DNA from: Streptococcus mutans
Lineage (GTDB): Bacteria > Bacillota > Bacilli > Lactobacillales > Streptococcaceae
DNA: 64,000 bases
Reading direction: 5' to 3'
Assembly: GCF_006739205.1 (NCBI RefSeq)
Contig: NZ_AP019720.1
Coordinates: forward strand, 1,302,001 to 1,366,000
The translations under genes and the position numbers were made by a program. The number at the start of each line of letters is the position of its first letter. The stretch's first letter is position 1. Below, in pieces: positions 1-9,072 of this stretch. The notes beneath the pieces are model-generated. The model ran no database searches. It saw nothing but the letters and a program-made list of their open reading frames with translations, and was not told the origin of the DNA.

Positions 1-38
1 AGCTTCAACAGTAACCTTTAATGGGAATATAGAATTTA

Positions 39-53
39 TAGGAAACGCTTCCA
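39..53. promoter_or_regulatory. Candidate catabolite response element
   Basis: The 15 bases centred on an AAACGCTTCC core fit the CcpA consensus WTGNAANCGNWNNCW except for one position (A instead of T at position 2). It lies about 95 bases upstream of the thioesterase start at 148. Whether it controls that gene or belongs to a gene outside the window cannot be seen. Confidence 0.25.
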
Positions 54-147
54 AAATTATTGTGATTTCAAATTAAATATGTTAAAGTTAAGCTAATAAT
101 AAGCAAGACATTACTGTTTTTTCTCTACAAAATAAAAGGAGGCAACT

Positions 148-510
148 ATGTCAATTTACAGCAAATCTTATGTCACCACTCCCCAACACTCAGCTATGAA
201 TTGGGGTTCAGGTAGTCTTAATGTTTTATCAACTCCCAGTATGATTGCTTTTATAGAAAATGCAGCTTTTCTGTACTGTGAAGAAGATTTAGATGTGTCA
301 AAAACAACTGTCGGTGCTCAAATTACTGTCCAGCATTTGGCCGCTACTAAAATTGGTCAAACAGTAGAAGTCAAAATTTTAGCTGTTGAAAAAGATGGAC
401 ATCACACCCATTTCCAAATAGAAGTTTACGAAGGAGATAAACTTATCGGTAAGGGTGAACACACACGCGTCACTATCAACATCAAAAGATTCCTTGATAA
501 ATTAGAATAA
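148..510 (+). CDS. FlK-like hot-dog fold thioesterase
   Basis: A 120-residue protein that looks like a single hot-dog domain of the fluoroacetyl-CoA thioesterase (FlK-like) group. Visible hallmarks are the segment LSTPSMIAFIENAA near residues 28-40, which places Ser/Thr and Glu as in the FlK catalytic set, the stretch VGAQITVQHLA for the central helix and strand, and a His pair (GHHTHF) followed by EVYEGDKLIGKGEHTR for the last strands. It probably hydrolyses a small acyl-CoA thioester in the cytosol; the substrate cannot be read from sequence. The start ATG follows AAAAGGAGGCAACT, an excellent ribosome binding site. It is a lone plus-strand gene facing a convergent minus-strand block. Confidence 0.8.
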   Translation: MSIYSKSYVTTPQHSAMNWGSGSLNVLSTPSMIAFIENAAFLYCEEDLDVSKTTVGAQITVQHLAATKIGQTVEVKILAVEKDGHHTHFQIEVYEGDKLIGKGEHTRVTINIKRFLDKLE

Positions 511-540
511 AGACATGCAACTAGAGCATTCTAGCCTCTC

Positions 541-780
541 AGATTGAAGAAAAAATTTTTCCTTTAATTAATGATTCAGATAGTAAGTGAAATTAGCCAG
601 TGGATGATTTCAGAAATCTAGGGAATTCCATATCTAAATCAAGATACAAAGAGCGTTAAACGGATAATAGCAAAATAGGAAACTAACCAACGACGCTTAC
701 GTCTAAGGTATGTTTATCTTTTTGCAGCCGTCCGTAGCTCGTATTCAATTAGAATTTGATCCTAAAGTCTCAAATCCTCC
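541..780. other. Unexplained structured intergenic stretch
   Basis: No convincing ORF is present on either strand. Bases 688-723 form an imperfect inverted repeat (arms beginning AAACTAACC and ending GGTATGTTT around GACG/CGTC). The segment ACAAAGAGCGTTAA near 647-660 recurs in inverted orientation at about 23842-23855, upstream of lysS. It could be a small RNA or a relic of a repeat. Confidence 0.3.
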
Positions 781-812
781 AAGTAGCAGAAACATCAACG
801 TTTCTGCTACTT
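781..812. terminator. Bidirectional rho-independent terminator
   Basis: A perfect 13-bp stem (AAGTAGCAGAAAC with GTTTCTGCTACTT, 781-793 and 800-812) closes a 6-base loop. A-rich and T-rich flanks suit termination from both sides. It separates the plus-strand thioesterase from the convergent minus-strand genes. Confidence 0.85.
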
Positions 813-973
813 TTATCACGGAGAAAAGTCTCGTTTAGAATTCGCTCTGCTCGCAAATAGAGAAAATTAAAATCAAAATTTGCAGAGCCAAAAAAAATTT
901 TACGTTGAAAAATAGGATTGACTCTATTCTACTATAACTATAAAAAAACCAATTAAAATTTTTCGCGTTCTTT

Positions 974-1192
974 TCAAACTGAAGACCAATCCATTTGATA
1001 AACCTTACGGTATAGATCACCAAATAAACCGCGGTAGCCAATATCTTTTCCTTTATAAGTTAAGGACAAAACTTGATAAGAATCTGGTAAAGTGACACAG
1101 CCACTCAGTGAAAGCATGAATTCTTCAATACTGTTAAACGAAGCTTTCTTTTTTGTTTGATAAGCATCTAAATAAGTTAATACAATCATCAT
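974..1192 (-). CDS. DUF4649 family small protein
   Basis: A 72-residue protein beginning MMIVLTYLDAYQTKKK and containing GKDIGYRGLFGDLYRKVY near its end. It resembles the short streptococcal family DUF4649, of unknown function. No signal peptide or membrane segment is visible, so it is presumably cytosolic. A strong purine-rich ribosome binding site (GGGGGAAATAG) precedes two consecutive ATG codons; the first is used here. It is the last gene of a minus-strand group reading from the NmrA gene. Confidence 0.7.
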   Translation of the reverse strand: MMIVLTYLDAYQTKKKASFNSIEEFMLSLSGCVTLPDSYQVLSLTYKGKDIGYRGLFGDLYRKVYQMDWSSV

Positions 1193-1226
1193 CTATTTCC
1201 CCCATCTTACAAATTATTAAAATATC

Positions 1227-2060
1227 TTATTTTATTGCTTTAACTAATTGTTCCAAAGAAGTTGCTGGACGTCCGAGAACACGTTCAATATCAGAAGAAA
1301 CCCCAGCTTGCTTTCCTTCTTTAATAGCTGTATAGGTACTAACCCAAGCATCATATTCCCAGTCTTGTGCTGCCCAAGCTTTACGAGATGCATAAGCTTC
1401 TTCAATGCTCTCATCAATATAAGGAATGATTTCACCCTTTTGCTCACTGACAAAATGAACAATATCAGCCATTGACAAATCTGCCGGACCAGTCATGTTC
1501 AACAGCTGATTTTTCCATTTGTCAGGCTTAGCTAGAATAGTTGTCGCCACTTCAGAGACGTCCTGACGAGCTACAGCAGAAACTTTACCATTACCAGCTG
1601 GACCGCGGATCTCACCATTGTTCAGACACAAATCTAAGAAGAAATCCAGATAAAAATTATCACGCAAGAAGGTGTAAGTAAAACCTCTTTCCTTGATATA
1701 TTTTTCTGTCTTAGCATGATCACGCGCTAAAGTAAAAGTAGCTTCAGTAGCAGCATTATAAAAGGATGTGTAAACAATATGCTTAACACCCGCTTCATGA
1801 GCTGCATCAAGAAAAGCAAAATGCTGCTGCAAACGATTGGGACTTTCTGATGCGGATACCATTAGTAAAACATCAATACCTTTTAAAGCTTCAACAGCCT
1901 CTAGAGAATTTTCAAAAGCAGCCTGCACAAGTTCAGCATTATCATATAAAGCTGCTCTTTGAGGGTTTCTAGCCAAATGTCTCGCTGAGATGCCTTGTTC
2001 TGAAATTAATTGAGCAACTTTACTACCTAATTTCCCTGTTACGCCTGTGATTCCTATCAT
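1227..2060 (-). CDS. NmrA-like NAD(P)-binding oxidoreductase
   Basis: A 277-residue atypical short-chain dehydrogenase of the NmrA/QorB (quinone oxidoreductase 2) type. The N-terminus MIGITGVTGKLGSKVAQLI is a clear Rossmann GxxGxxG dinucleotide loop, followed by SARHLARNP where NADPH-preferring members carry a basic residue. HIVYTSFYNA lies in the position of the active-site strand, and FTYTFLRDNFYLD matches the conserved central motif of QorB proteins. It probably reduces a quinone or senses redox state through NADP(H). The length is normal for the family. It is transcribed with DUF4649 downstream and lies 90 bp downstream of a thioesterase gene. Confidence 0.82.
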   Translation of the reverse strand: MIGITGVTGKLGSKVAQLISEQGISARHLARNPQRAALYDNAELVQAAFENSLEAVEALKGIDVLLMVSASESPNRLQQHFAFLDAAHEAGVKHIVYTSFYNAATEATFTLARDHAKTEKYIKERGFTYTFLRDNFYLDFFLDLCLNNGEIRGPAGNGKVSAVARQDVSEVATTILAKPDKWKNQLLNMTGPADLSMADIVHFVSEQKGEIIPYIDESIEEAYASRKAWAAQDWEYDAWVSTYTAIKEGKQAGVSSDIERVLGRPATSLEQLVKAIK

Positions 2061-2149
2061 TATTATTTCCTCTCTTTTATCTAACTTAATTTTAAAAACA
2101 CTGAGAATGCTTAATGGACGATATCAGTTAGTTCTAGCTATTTCAGCCT

Positions 2150-2557
2150 TTACTGACTTAATGCTGCTAATTTATCATAGAAATCTGGAAAATTCTTTTT
2201 CAGATTAACAAAGCGATTTTCTAGGGTCAAAAAGCTATGTTCCGATTGTGCTTGACAGACAGTTTTCCCCTTTTGATTAATCATTTGATAACTAAGAGTA
2301 AGTCGGGCAGCTTTGACCTTTTCTACTTCTACACTAATGCTAATTGTATCAGCAAAGGTTGAAGTTGCTAAGTAAGTACAATGAACTGCAGTTACTGGTG
2401 AAATTATGCCTGCTTCCTCTAATTTATCGTAAGGCCAGCCAATTTCTGCCAAGAAATGAACACGGGCTTCTTCCATCCAACGAATATAATTAGAATGATG
2501 GGTAATCCCCATACGATCAGTCTCATAATATTGAACCAAATGGTGATATGCTGTCAT
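2150..2557 (-). CDS. YbgC-like acyl-CoA thioesterase
   Basis: A 135-residue hot-dog protein of the 4-hydroxybenzoyl-CoA thioesterase/YbgC family. The signature is complete: YYETDRMGITHHSNYIRW, containing the catalytic Asp and the H-x-x-Y helix start, followed by MEEARVHFL. These enzymes hydrolyse short-chain or aromatic acyl-CoAs as tetramers in the cytosol. The substrate here is unknown. It sits 33 bp downstream of a small gene of unknown function and is in the same orientation as the third hot-dog gene at 3055. Confidence 0.87.
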   Translation of the reverse strand: MTAYHHLVQYYETDRMGITHHSNYIRWMEEARVHFLAEIGWPYDKLEEAGIISPVTAVHCTYLATSTFADTISISVEVEKVKAARLTLSYQMINQKGKTVCQAQSEHSFLTLENRFVNLKKNFPDFYDKLAALSQ

Positions 2558-2590
2558 GTTAGCTTCCTTTCATAAATAACAAGTGTTCTG

Positions 2591-2968
2591 TTAATATGCT
2601 TTGACTTGTAGCCAATCAGCATCAAGAGTCAGTGTCTGATTTTCCAAAAATGACCGAAAGAACTGTAACGTTTCTTCTATTGGGACATTGGGCTTTCTAT
2701 AGACATAACCCTTTTTTAAATCAGCCGTTCGATATTCAATAAGGTAAGAACCATCAAAACAAAGTGCCTGAATAAAGGAAAAATCTCCACTGACACTGGT
2801 CCAAGACAAGGTGACAAAACCTTCTGGATCATTACTGAGTGAGACAATAGCTTCCTCAACTTCTTTTGAATTAGGGTTTAAGAGGTCACCCTTTTGACTC
2901 GTCAAAGATAAGCCAGATTCGAAATTTTGAGGAGCCTGCGTTTTTTTAAACCAACTAAATAAAGACAT
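2591..2968 (-). CDS. Conserved hypothetical protein, 125 aa
   Basis: I do not recognise this family. The N-terminus MSLFSWFKKTQAP lacks a hydrophobic signal. The body alternates short strands (GFVTLSWTSV, SYLIEYRTADL, GYVYRKPNV), suggesting a small alpha/beta or beta-sandwich domain, and ends with a helical FFRSFLENQ and a strand. It is flanked on both sides by hot-dog thioesterase genes on the same strand with short gaps, so co-expression is likely. Cytosolic location is inferred only from the lack of export signals. Confidence 0.65.
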   Translation of the reverse strand: MSLFSWFKKTQAPQNFESGLSLTSQKGDLLNPNSKEVEEAIVSLSNDPEGFVTLSWTSVSGDFSFIQALCFDGSYLIEYRTADLKKGYVYRKPNVPIEETLQFFRSFLENQTLTLDADWLQVKAY

Positions 2969-3054
2969 TACTTACCTCTGCTTCGTTTTTAATGCTTTTT
3001 TATACGAATAAAGTAAAAATGATACAGCCGTATTATCTTTCTCACATAAAAGTC

Positions 3055-3444
3055 TTAATCATCCTTACGTTTACCTGTCACAAACATGGTGAAAGTTGCC
3101 TTTGCCACTTCTTGTTTCAACTGATTGGTTACTGTCACATCAACCACTTTCGTTGTTCGACCGTCATGAACACAGCGTCCATCAATTAGTAAAGTATCAC
3201 CTAGCTTGCCAGATTTTAGATAATTAATACTGGACTGAAGTGTTACCGCATCAAAACCAGTAGAAATTGATACCAAGCCGCTGATTTGGTCACATAAGGT
3301 AAAGATATACCCTCCGTGTGCAAAACCATAATAATTCAAGGATTTATCTACTACCTCCGTAGTCACAATCACATGACCCTTTTCAAACGAAACCATATCA
3401 AAATTTTCAAACACGCGAATTTCGTGTAAATGGTTATCACTCAT
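3055..3444 (-). CDS. PaaI family thioesterase
   Basis: A 129-residue hot-dog protein with the PaaI signature: NYYGFAHGGYIFTLCDQISG, where the conserved HGG and the Asp of the central helix form the active site, then SSINYLKSG and GRCVHDGRTT for the antiparallel strands. PaaI-type enzymes hydrolyse acyl-CoA or hydroxyphenylacetyl-CoA thioesters. A Shine-Dalgarno GGGAGG precedes the start. An extended -10 promoter lies about 35 bases upstream, so this gene probably opens the minus-strand group. Confidence 0.87.
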   Translation of the reverse strand: MSDNHLHEIRVFENFDMVSFEKGHVIVTTEVVDKSLNYYGFAHGGYIFTLCDQISGLVSISTGFDAVTLQSSINYLKSGKLGDTLLIDGRCVHDGRTTKVVDVTVTNQLKQEVAKATFTMFVTGKRKDD

Positions 3445-3477
3445 CCCTTTTCCTCCCTCTTATTTAAATCTGTTACT

Positions 3478-3486
3478 ATTATACCA
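3478..3486 (-). promoter_or_regulatory. Extended -10 promoter for the PaaI-type gene
   Basis: On the minus strand TGGTATAAT combines a consensus TATAAT with an upstream TG. No good -35 is evident at 17 bp. It is placed 34 bases before the start of the PaaI gene. Confidence 0.55.
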
Positions 3487-3715
3487 CTTTCCGACAAAGG
3501 ACTAGCTGCATCAGCAAATCAAAATGAGAAAGCATTCTTCTTGCTTGCTGACATAATAGCTAAAAATATGGGCAGACACTCTTTATCAGATTTACTCTTA
3601 CAAACTGTCTCAATTTCTTAGCTAACATGATCTGCTTGTTTGCTATCGCCTTTAGCAATTATCTATGATTTTTCACTTTAAAAATTAAAATTATGACTCC
3701 AGTCAACAAAAATAC

Positions 3716-4124
3716 TTATTTTTCTTCCTTTTTGCCTTTTAACAAAACAACAGATACACTTGCTGCTCCAATACCAAGCATCATCAATGCAGACTTTATA
3801 TCTAATCTTCCCAAAACGGATAAAACCACTACTGCAATCCCCATAGCTGTTCCAATTCCTTTCAGCGCAGTATCAATAATTTCAGTTATTTATTCTTACC
3901 AATAGTTTCTTTTGTATTTGTCTTAACTTTCATTAAATCATCTACTGACACTTCAAATATTTCTGCTAATTTGGGAATAGAATTAATATCTGGAAAAGAT
4001 AAATCTCTTTCCCATTTAGAAACAGCTTTATCTGTCACCCTCATTTTTTCAGCTAGTTCTAATTGTGTCATCCTTTTTCTTTTCTTAATGATGAAATCAT
4101 CATACCAAGCGTTTGTTTTCTCAT
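3716..4124 (-). pseudogene. Twice-frameshifted XRE-type regulator
   Basis: An ATG at 4124 follows AAGGAGGAGG and encodes MRKQTLGMMISSLRKEKG, then meets TGA. Losing one base there would have cut the protein off from the next frame, which starts MTQLELAEKM and carries a textbook helix-turn-helix (VTDKAVSKWERDLSFPD). That frame stops after GKNK at 3886. A third frame (3716-3889) continues with ITEIIDTALKG and two hydrophobic stretches (MGIAVVVLSVLG, ALMMLGIGAASVSVVLL) ending KGKKEEK. Joined, the three give a standard XRE regulator with a membrane tail. The two frame breaks make it a pseudogene; a soluble 61-residue HTH peptide could still be made from the internal ATG at 4071. Confidence 0.75.
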
Positions 4125-4258
4125 CAGTTCCCTCCTCCTTCTTTTTAGCAATGATATGGTAACATCATCTTTTCATACACTCAACCAACTTACAGTTTAC
4201 TTTTCTCGACTTGTCGTTTATCTACAGTTTTTCTGTCTTACACACAAAACAGGTCAGG

Positions 4259-4492
4259 TTAACTTATTTCTTGGATGATGTCGTTCCATAGTATAATAGG
4301 AAATGATAGATGACTCCCCCACCCCGATCTGTCAAATGATAATAGACATCGTTTAGCATTTCCCGTAGTCGGGAAATATTCCTTTGAACTCGTAAAACCA
4401 TGAAAAAATAAAACCACTTTCTCACACCAATCGTTTAATTTTACATATGATAATGTTTTACCATCTATTATTTCTATCTCTTGATGAAACAA
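4259..4492 (-). pseudogene. Alpha/beta hydrolase, truncated remnant
   Basis: The N-terminal part (MFHQEIEIIDGKTLSYVKL, then VVLFFHGFTSSKEYFP) is a clear alpha/beta hydrolase start with the HGF oxyanion motif. After FDRSGWG the frame breaks in a G-rich run (around 4313-4324). The expected continuation ESSIISYYTMER is found in another frame, and DIIQEIS returns to the first. The nucleophile elbow and the rest of the enzyme are missing, so no catalytic product is possible. A ribosome binding site (AGGAGG) still precedes the start. Confidence 0.7.
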
Positions 4493-4624
4493 CTGCCTTC
4501 CTCCTGTTAGCCAAAATTGATACGTGTTAACCTATCAACCTATAATTGAAAATACAGTACAAATTCTGACTTCACAGGCATTATCAAGATTCCACATTCA
4601 TTTTTATGAAATCCTTGAACTCAA

Positions 4625-4655
4625 AAAGCGCATCTCTGCTATAGATCTGCGCCTT
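4625..4655 (-). terminator. Terminator of the CPBP protease gene
   Basis: On the minus strand AAGGCGCA and TGCGCTTT pair (one G-U) around a 15-base loop and run into TTTTT. It lies 50 bases after the stop of the CPBP gene. Confidence 0.6.
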
Positions 4656-4704
4656 AACTGTTTATTGTAACTTAGGATTAATACTATTAGGCATCATTCT
4701 TATA

Positions 4705-5340
4705 TTAAAGCAAAGAAAATGCTATTAATGAGCTAGAAATAACATTTCCTACTCCATGAATGCACCAGCTTGGCAATATTGAACCAGCAAACTTCTTTTC
4801 AGTAATATATCCTGAAAGCCATCCAAAAAGACCTGTAAAAAGAGTGATTATAATTGCCAATATTACTTTACCAGCCAAGAAAAGAAAGATGCTATGCATG
4901 AGTCCAAAGAGCAGTGCTTGCGTTGTATTTCTTAATGCAAATCCCAAGCGGTTTGAAAAACGCTTTAACAAGAAGCCCCTAAAGAACACTTCTTCGAGAA
5001 GAGACGTATTAAAGAGGGATTGTACCAATATAGCAGGAAGAGCACTCACACCTCGTCCTGAAAATTCAAACATTCCCATTGAAGCTCCCTCAGGCATTAA
5101 ACCATTGATATTTTTCAGTAAATTGAAACCAAAAGGCCCCACTAATAAAGTCACGGCTAAAACACCTAAGATGATTAACAAATCACTGCTATTTAGTTTA
5201 TGTTGAATCTTTTTTAAGCCGAGCCAATTAAAGAAAGAAGCCGTTTTCCTGCCAATTACCATCCAAGTGATAAACGGAATAGTAATAAAAAGGACAAGAT
5301 TCGCACCGCTCACCATCAATTTTGAAACAAGTAAATCCAT
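4705..5340 (-). CDS. CPBP family intramembrane metalloprotease
   Basis: A 211-residue polytopic membrane protein of the CPBP (CAAX protease and bacteriocin-processing, Abi) family. All three motifs are visible: EEVFFRGF (EExxxR), FGLMHSIF (FxxxH) and CIHGVGN (HxxxN), which form the metal-dependent active site inside the membrane. Family members process peptides or provide bacteriocin self-immunity. No bacteriocin gene is adjacent, so the role is open. The start at 5340 is preferred over the in-frame ATG at 5364 because GGGGAGG lies 7 bases before it. Confidence 0.85.
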   Translation of the reverse strand: MDLLVSKLMVSGANLVLFITIPFITWMVIGRKTASFFNWLGLKKIQHKLNSSDLLIILGVLAVTLLVGPFGFNLLKNINGLMPEGASMGMFEFSGRGVSALPAILVQSLFNTSLLEEVFFRGFLLKRFSNRLGFALRNTTQALLFGLMHSIFLFLAGKVILAIIITLFTGLFGWLSGYITEKKFAGSILPSWCIHGVGNVISSSLIAFSLL

Positions 5341-5765
5341 TTCATATCCTCCCCTAACATTCAATAATAATTTAAAGCAAACCAGATAATCTTATTTTAC
5401 AGACAATCATACCTTATTACATTTTACTTCTCACTTCAAAGAATAGCTGCCAAAACAACAGACTAATCACTCCCGCTTATATTATAGCATAAAATATTAT
5501 GCAGAAGTTAGGATTATATAATGCAGCGAAAGTCAAAGCTCAGCAATATTGCAGCATCCTATACTAACAACATAACTTGAGAGTGACATTAACAATAAAA
5601 ATTAAACGGCAACTTCCTAAAATTAGCTCTAATCACCTTTCAGAACGAAAATTGAATGTGAGATAGCGCCGACTGACTAACAATCTGGATAAGGAGATAA
5701 GGAAATCACAACCTTTCTAAATTTCAATTATCAAACTATCAAAAATAATCACTTTGGAGAACATA

Positions 5766-5800
5766 TTAAAACCGTATGGCGTATAGTTATACGGTTTTAA
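5766..5800. terminator. Bidirectional terminator hairpin
   Basis: A perfect 12-bp stem, TTAAAACCGTAT with ATACGGTTTTAA, closes an 11-base loop. Flanking A and T runs suit both directions. It lies in the gap between the CPBP gene and the RlmCD gene. Confidence 0.75.
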
Positions 5801-5819
5801 TGCTCACTTTTACACTGCA

Positions 5820-5843
5820 AAAAGCCTTGGTTTCAAGGCTTTT
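5820..5843. terminator. Second terminator hairpin
   Basis: AAAAGCCTTG and CAAGGCTTTT form a perfect 10-bp stem with a GTTT loop. It sits 20 bases from the previous hairpin and could serve as a back-up terminator for minus-strand transcripts coming from the methyltransferase gene. Confidence 0.7.
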
Positions 5844-5979
5844 CATTGCTACGATTTGTCAAAGGTTTCTAAGCTTTCACGAGCAAAGCTACGCACTCAG
5901 CGGTTCGGACTTAGCGTAATATTTCGTCGGTTAACCTCCTCATTATACGAGTCCTATCACACGGGCAGAACATCTACTT

Positions 5980-6042
5980 CTACTTTGCTGATAAATCAGG
6001 TCGTATAAGCAGTGATACTGCTTCAACGTGATGCGTTTGCGG
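5980..6042 (-). pseudogene. Vestigial C-terminus of a second RlmCD-like gene
   Basis: Minus-strand translation gives PQTHHVEAVSLLIRPDLSAK and a TAG stop. This repeats the conserved C-terminal motif of the intact methyltransferase next door ([12 protein letters not shown]), but with diverged codons. Upstream of it the frame is lost within two hairpins. It is therefore the tail of a second, related gene, not a recent exact copy. Confidence 0.7.
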
Positions 6043-6044
6043 AA

Positions 6045-6071
6045 CTCCAAAGGTTCAGTGAACCTTTGGAG
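6045..6071. repeat. Perfect inverted repeat 1
   Basis: CTCCAAAGGTTC and GAACCTTTGGAG pair perfectly (12 bp) around AGT. It immediately follows the vestigial methyltransferase tail and precedes the next hairpin without a gap. Confidence 0.75.
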
Positions 6072-6101
6072 CGTCTCGCTTAGAAATAGGAAAGCGAGAC
6101 G
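6072..6101. repeat. Perfect inverted repeat 2
   Basis: CGTCTCGCTT and AAGCGAGACG form a 10-bp stem with a 10-base loop, directly abutting the stop codon of the intact methyltransferase at 6104. It has no long T run on the minus side, so it may be an RNA-stabilising hairpin or an integration scar and not a classic terminator. Confidence 0.65.
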
Positions 6102-6103
6102 GA

Positions 6104-7516
<1,413 letters not shown>

Positions 7517-7602
7517 TCATTCTTTAGCTTTCTCATTTTCCTAATTCTTAAGTAGATAAGGCCCATTGCCTTAGCCTTAGTGCTGACATTTCACAAAAAT
7601 GA

Positions 7603-7625
7603 GGAGCTGAGAAATGCTCAACTCC
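7603..7625 (-). terminator. Terminator of the LCP protein gene
   Basis: On the minus strand GGAGTTGAG pairs with CTCAGCTCC (one G-U) around CATTT and is followed by TCATTTTT. It lies just after the LCP gene stop at 7640. Confidence 0.7.
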
Positions 7626-7639
7626 TTTATTATATCATA

Positions 7640-9028
7640 TTAACGAACGCCTAAATGGGCTAATTTCTTTTTATACTTGTCAAAGTCAATAGACAGAGCC
7701 TGACCACCATAAATATCATAATCATCAATCCAATCCCCATTATCAGGAACAGTGACCTGTTCAACTTTCTTGCCATTGGTCAAAACGGATAAGCCATGAC
7801 TCAAGAGAAAACCATAAGAAATATTGGTTGATGTCAAAGCATAAATCTTACCTAAGGCAGCAGAACCTGTAAAGAGCTTGGTTGGATCTTTAATTTGAGA
7901 CATGATTGCCGACATAACCTGCTGCTGACGTTTCGTTCGTCCAAAGTCGCCTTCATCATCCTTACGAAAACGGGCATAATTCAACAAAGTTCGTCCATCC
8001 ATCTTTTGCTTACCAACAGAAATCGTTTGATTAGGAACAACACCATCTTTCATATTAAGATCATCTGGTACCTCTACTGAATCAACGGCTTCACCACCGA
8101 CCGTTGCAAACTTTGCATTAATTTCAACACCATTAGGGAAAAGCGTATCAATGGCCTCAGCAAAGGTTTGAAAATCAACCATGACATAATATTTGATATC
8201 TATATCAAAATTACGCTTCAAGGTTTGCCGCATCAGCTCAGCGCCTTGATTGTTATCTTGTTCACCAATATTAAATGCTGAATTTAATTTATTGTCATAT
8301 GAGTAATTATCTGCGCTGACTCCTTTAATATTGACCAATGTATCACGCATAAAACTAACCATTTTAATCTTCTTGTCTTTATTACCGACATTTAAAACCA
8401 TAATGGTATCCGTCCGCGCTTCTGATGACCCTTGTGTAATACGCTGATCGCTTCCTAACACTAGAATATTGGTTCCATCTTTGGTATTCTTTCCATTAAA
8501 TTTTTCAACAACAGCTGGTTTATAATTTTTATTTTTGCCGGAAGAAATATCATTCATGCCTTTGATAAACATAACAATCATACCAGCAAAAATAACTAGC
8601 AATAACAAGCAAACAGCCTTCAAAGTGCGCTTAACAGTCCAGCGGCGGCGCTTTTTAGGCTTAGTTGCCGAAACGGAATCTTTTCTTTTTCCTTGGTGGC
8701 TTTTCCTTTGAGAACGTGTGGATTGTTGCTCAGGATAAACAGGCAATCCTTGATCAGTATAATGACTATTTGCATAATAATCATCCCACTGGTCAGCATC
8801 CTGATAATCATCTTCATAGTTATTATCATAAGACTGCTCATAATCTTGATAATAGTTATCCCCAGGTTCATCGTAATAGTAAGAAAGCGTCTCTTGAATT
8901 TCAACCTTCTTTTTAAGATAGTCGAATTCAGCCTGCTCTCGAGGACTGAGGTAGGCTATATTTCTTAAGAGGTACTCATAGCGTAACTGCTCGTGACGGC
9001 TTACTTTCCCCTTATTGTTTCTGCTCAT
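7640..9028 (-). CDS. psr: LytR-CpsA-Psr (LCP) family cell-wall ligase
   Basis: A 462-residue type II membrane protein. A long cytosolic head rich in Asp and Tyr (about residues 45-100, EQSYDNNYEDDYQDAD) precedes a Lys/Arg-rich segment and one transmembrane helix (VCLLLLVIFAGMIVMFIKG, about 138-157). The extracellular LCP domain shows NILVLGSDQR, RTDTIMVLNV and FMRDTLV, the conserved Asp/Arg residues that hold the polyprenyl-pyrophosphate, and DFGRTKRQQQVM near the end. LCP enzymes transfer teichoic acid or wall polysaccharides onto peptidoglycan. S. mutans has two paralogues, BrpA and Psr; this gene's position beside pheA fits the Psr locus as I remember it. It lies 44 bp after pheA and may be the last gene of that operon. 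Confidence 0.85.
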   Translation of the reverse strand: MSRNNKGKVSRHEQLRYEYLLRNIAYLSPREQAEFDYLKKKVEIQETLSYYYDEPGDNYYQDYEQSYDNNYEDDYQDADQWDDYYANSHYTDQGLPVYPEQQSTRSQRKSHQGKRKDSVSATKPKKRRRWTVKRTLKAVCLLLLVIFAGMIVMFIKGMNDISSGKNKNYKPAVVEKFNGKNTKDGTNILVLGSDQRITQGSSEARTDTIMVLNVGNKDKKIKMVSFMRDTLVNIKGVSADNYSYDNKLNSAFNIGEQDNNQGAELMRQTLKRNFDIDIKYYVMVDFQTFAEAIDTLFPNGVEINAKFATVGGEAVDSVEVPDDLNMKDGVVPNQTISVGKQKMDGRTLLNYARFRKDDEGDFGRTKRQQQVMSAIMSQIKDPTKLFTGSAALGKIYALTSTNISYGFLLSHGLSVLTNGKKVEQVTVPDNGDWIDDYDIYGGQALSIDFDKYKKKLAHLGVR

Positions 9029-9072
9029 GTTTTAATTCTCTAACTTATTTCTTCTGATACTTATCTATTCTT

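Noticed and set aside
3430..3621. 63-residue plus-strand ORF
   Set aside because: It overlaps the PaaI gene promoter and has no ribosome site. The tail LADIIAKNMGRHSLSDLLLQ looks protein-like but matches nothing I recognise.
4760..5206. 148-residue plus-strand ORF
   Set aside because: It is the antisense of the CPBP protease gene, which has all family motifs; the plus-strand translation has no recognisable fold or ribosome site.
8620..8968. Several 80-95-residue ORFs on both strands
   Set aside because: They are shadows of the Asp/Tyr-rich cytosolic head of the LCP protein; their repetitive Met/Ile or hydrophobic composition follows from the repeated codons.
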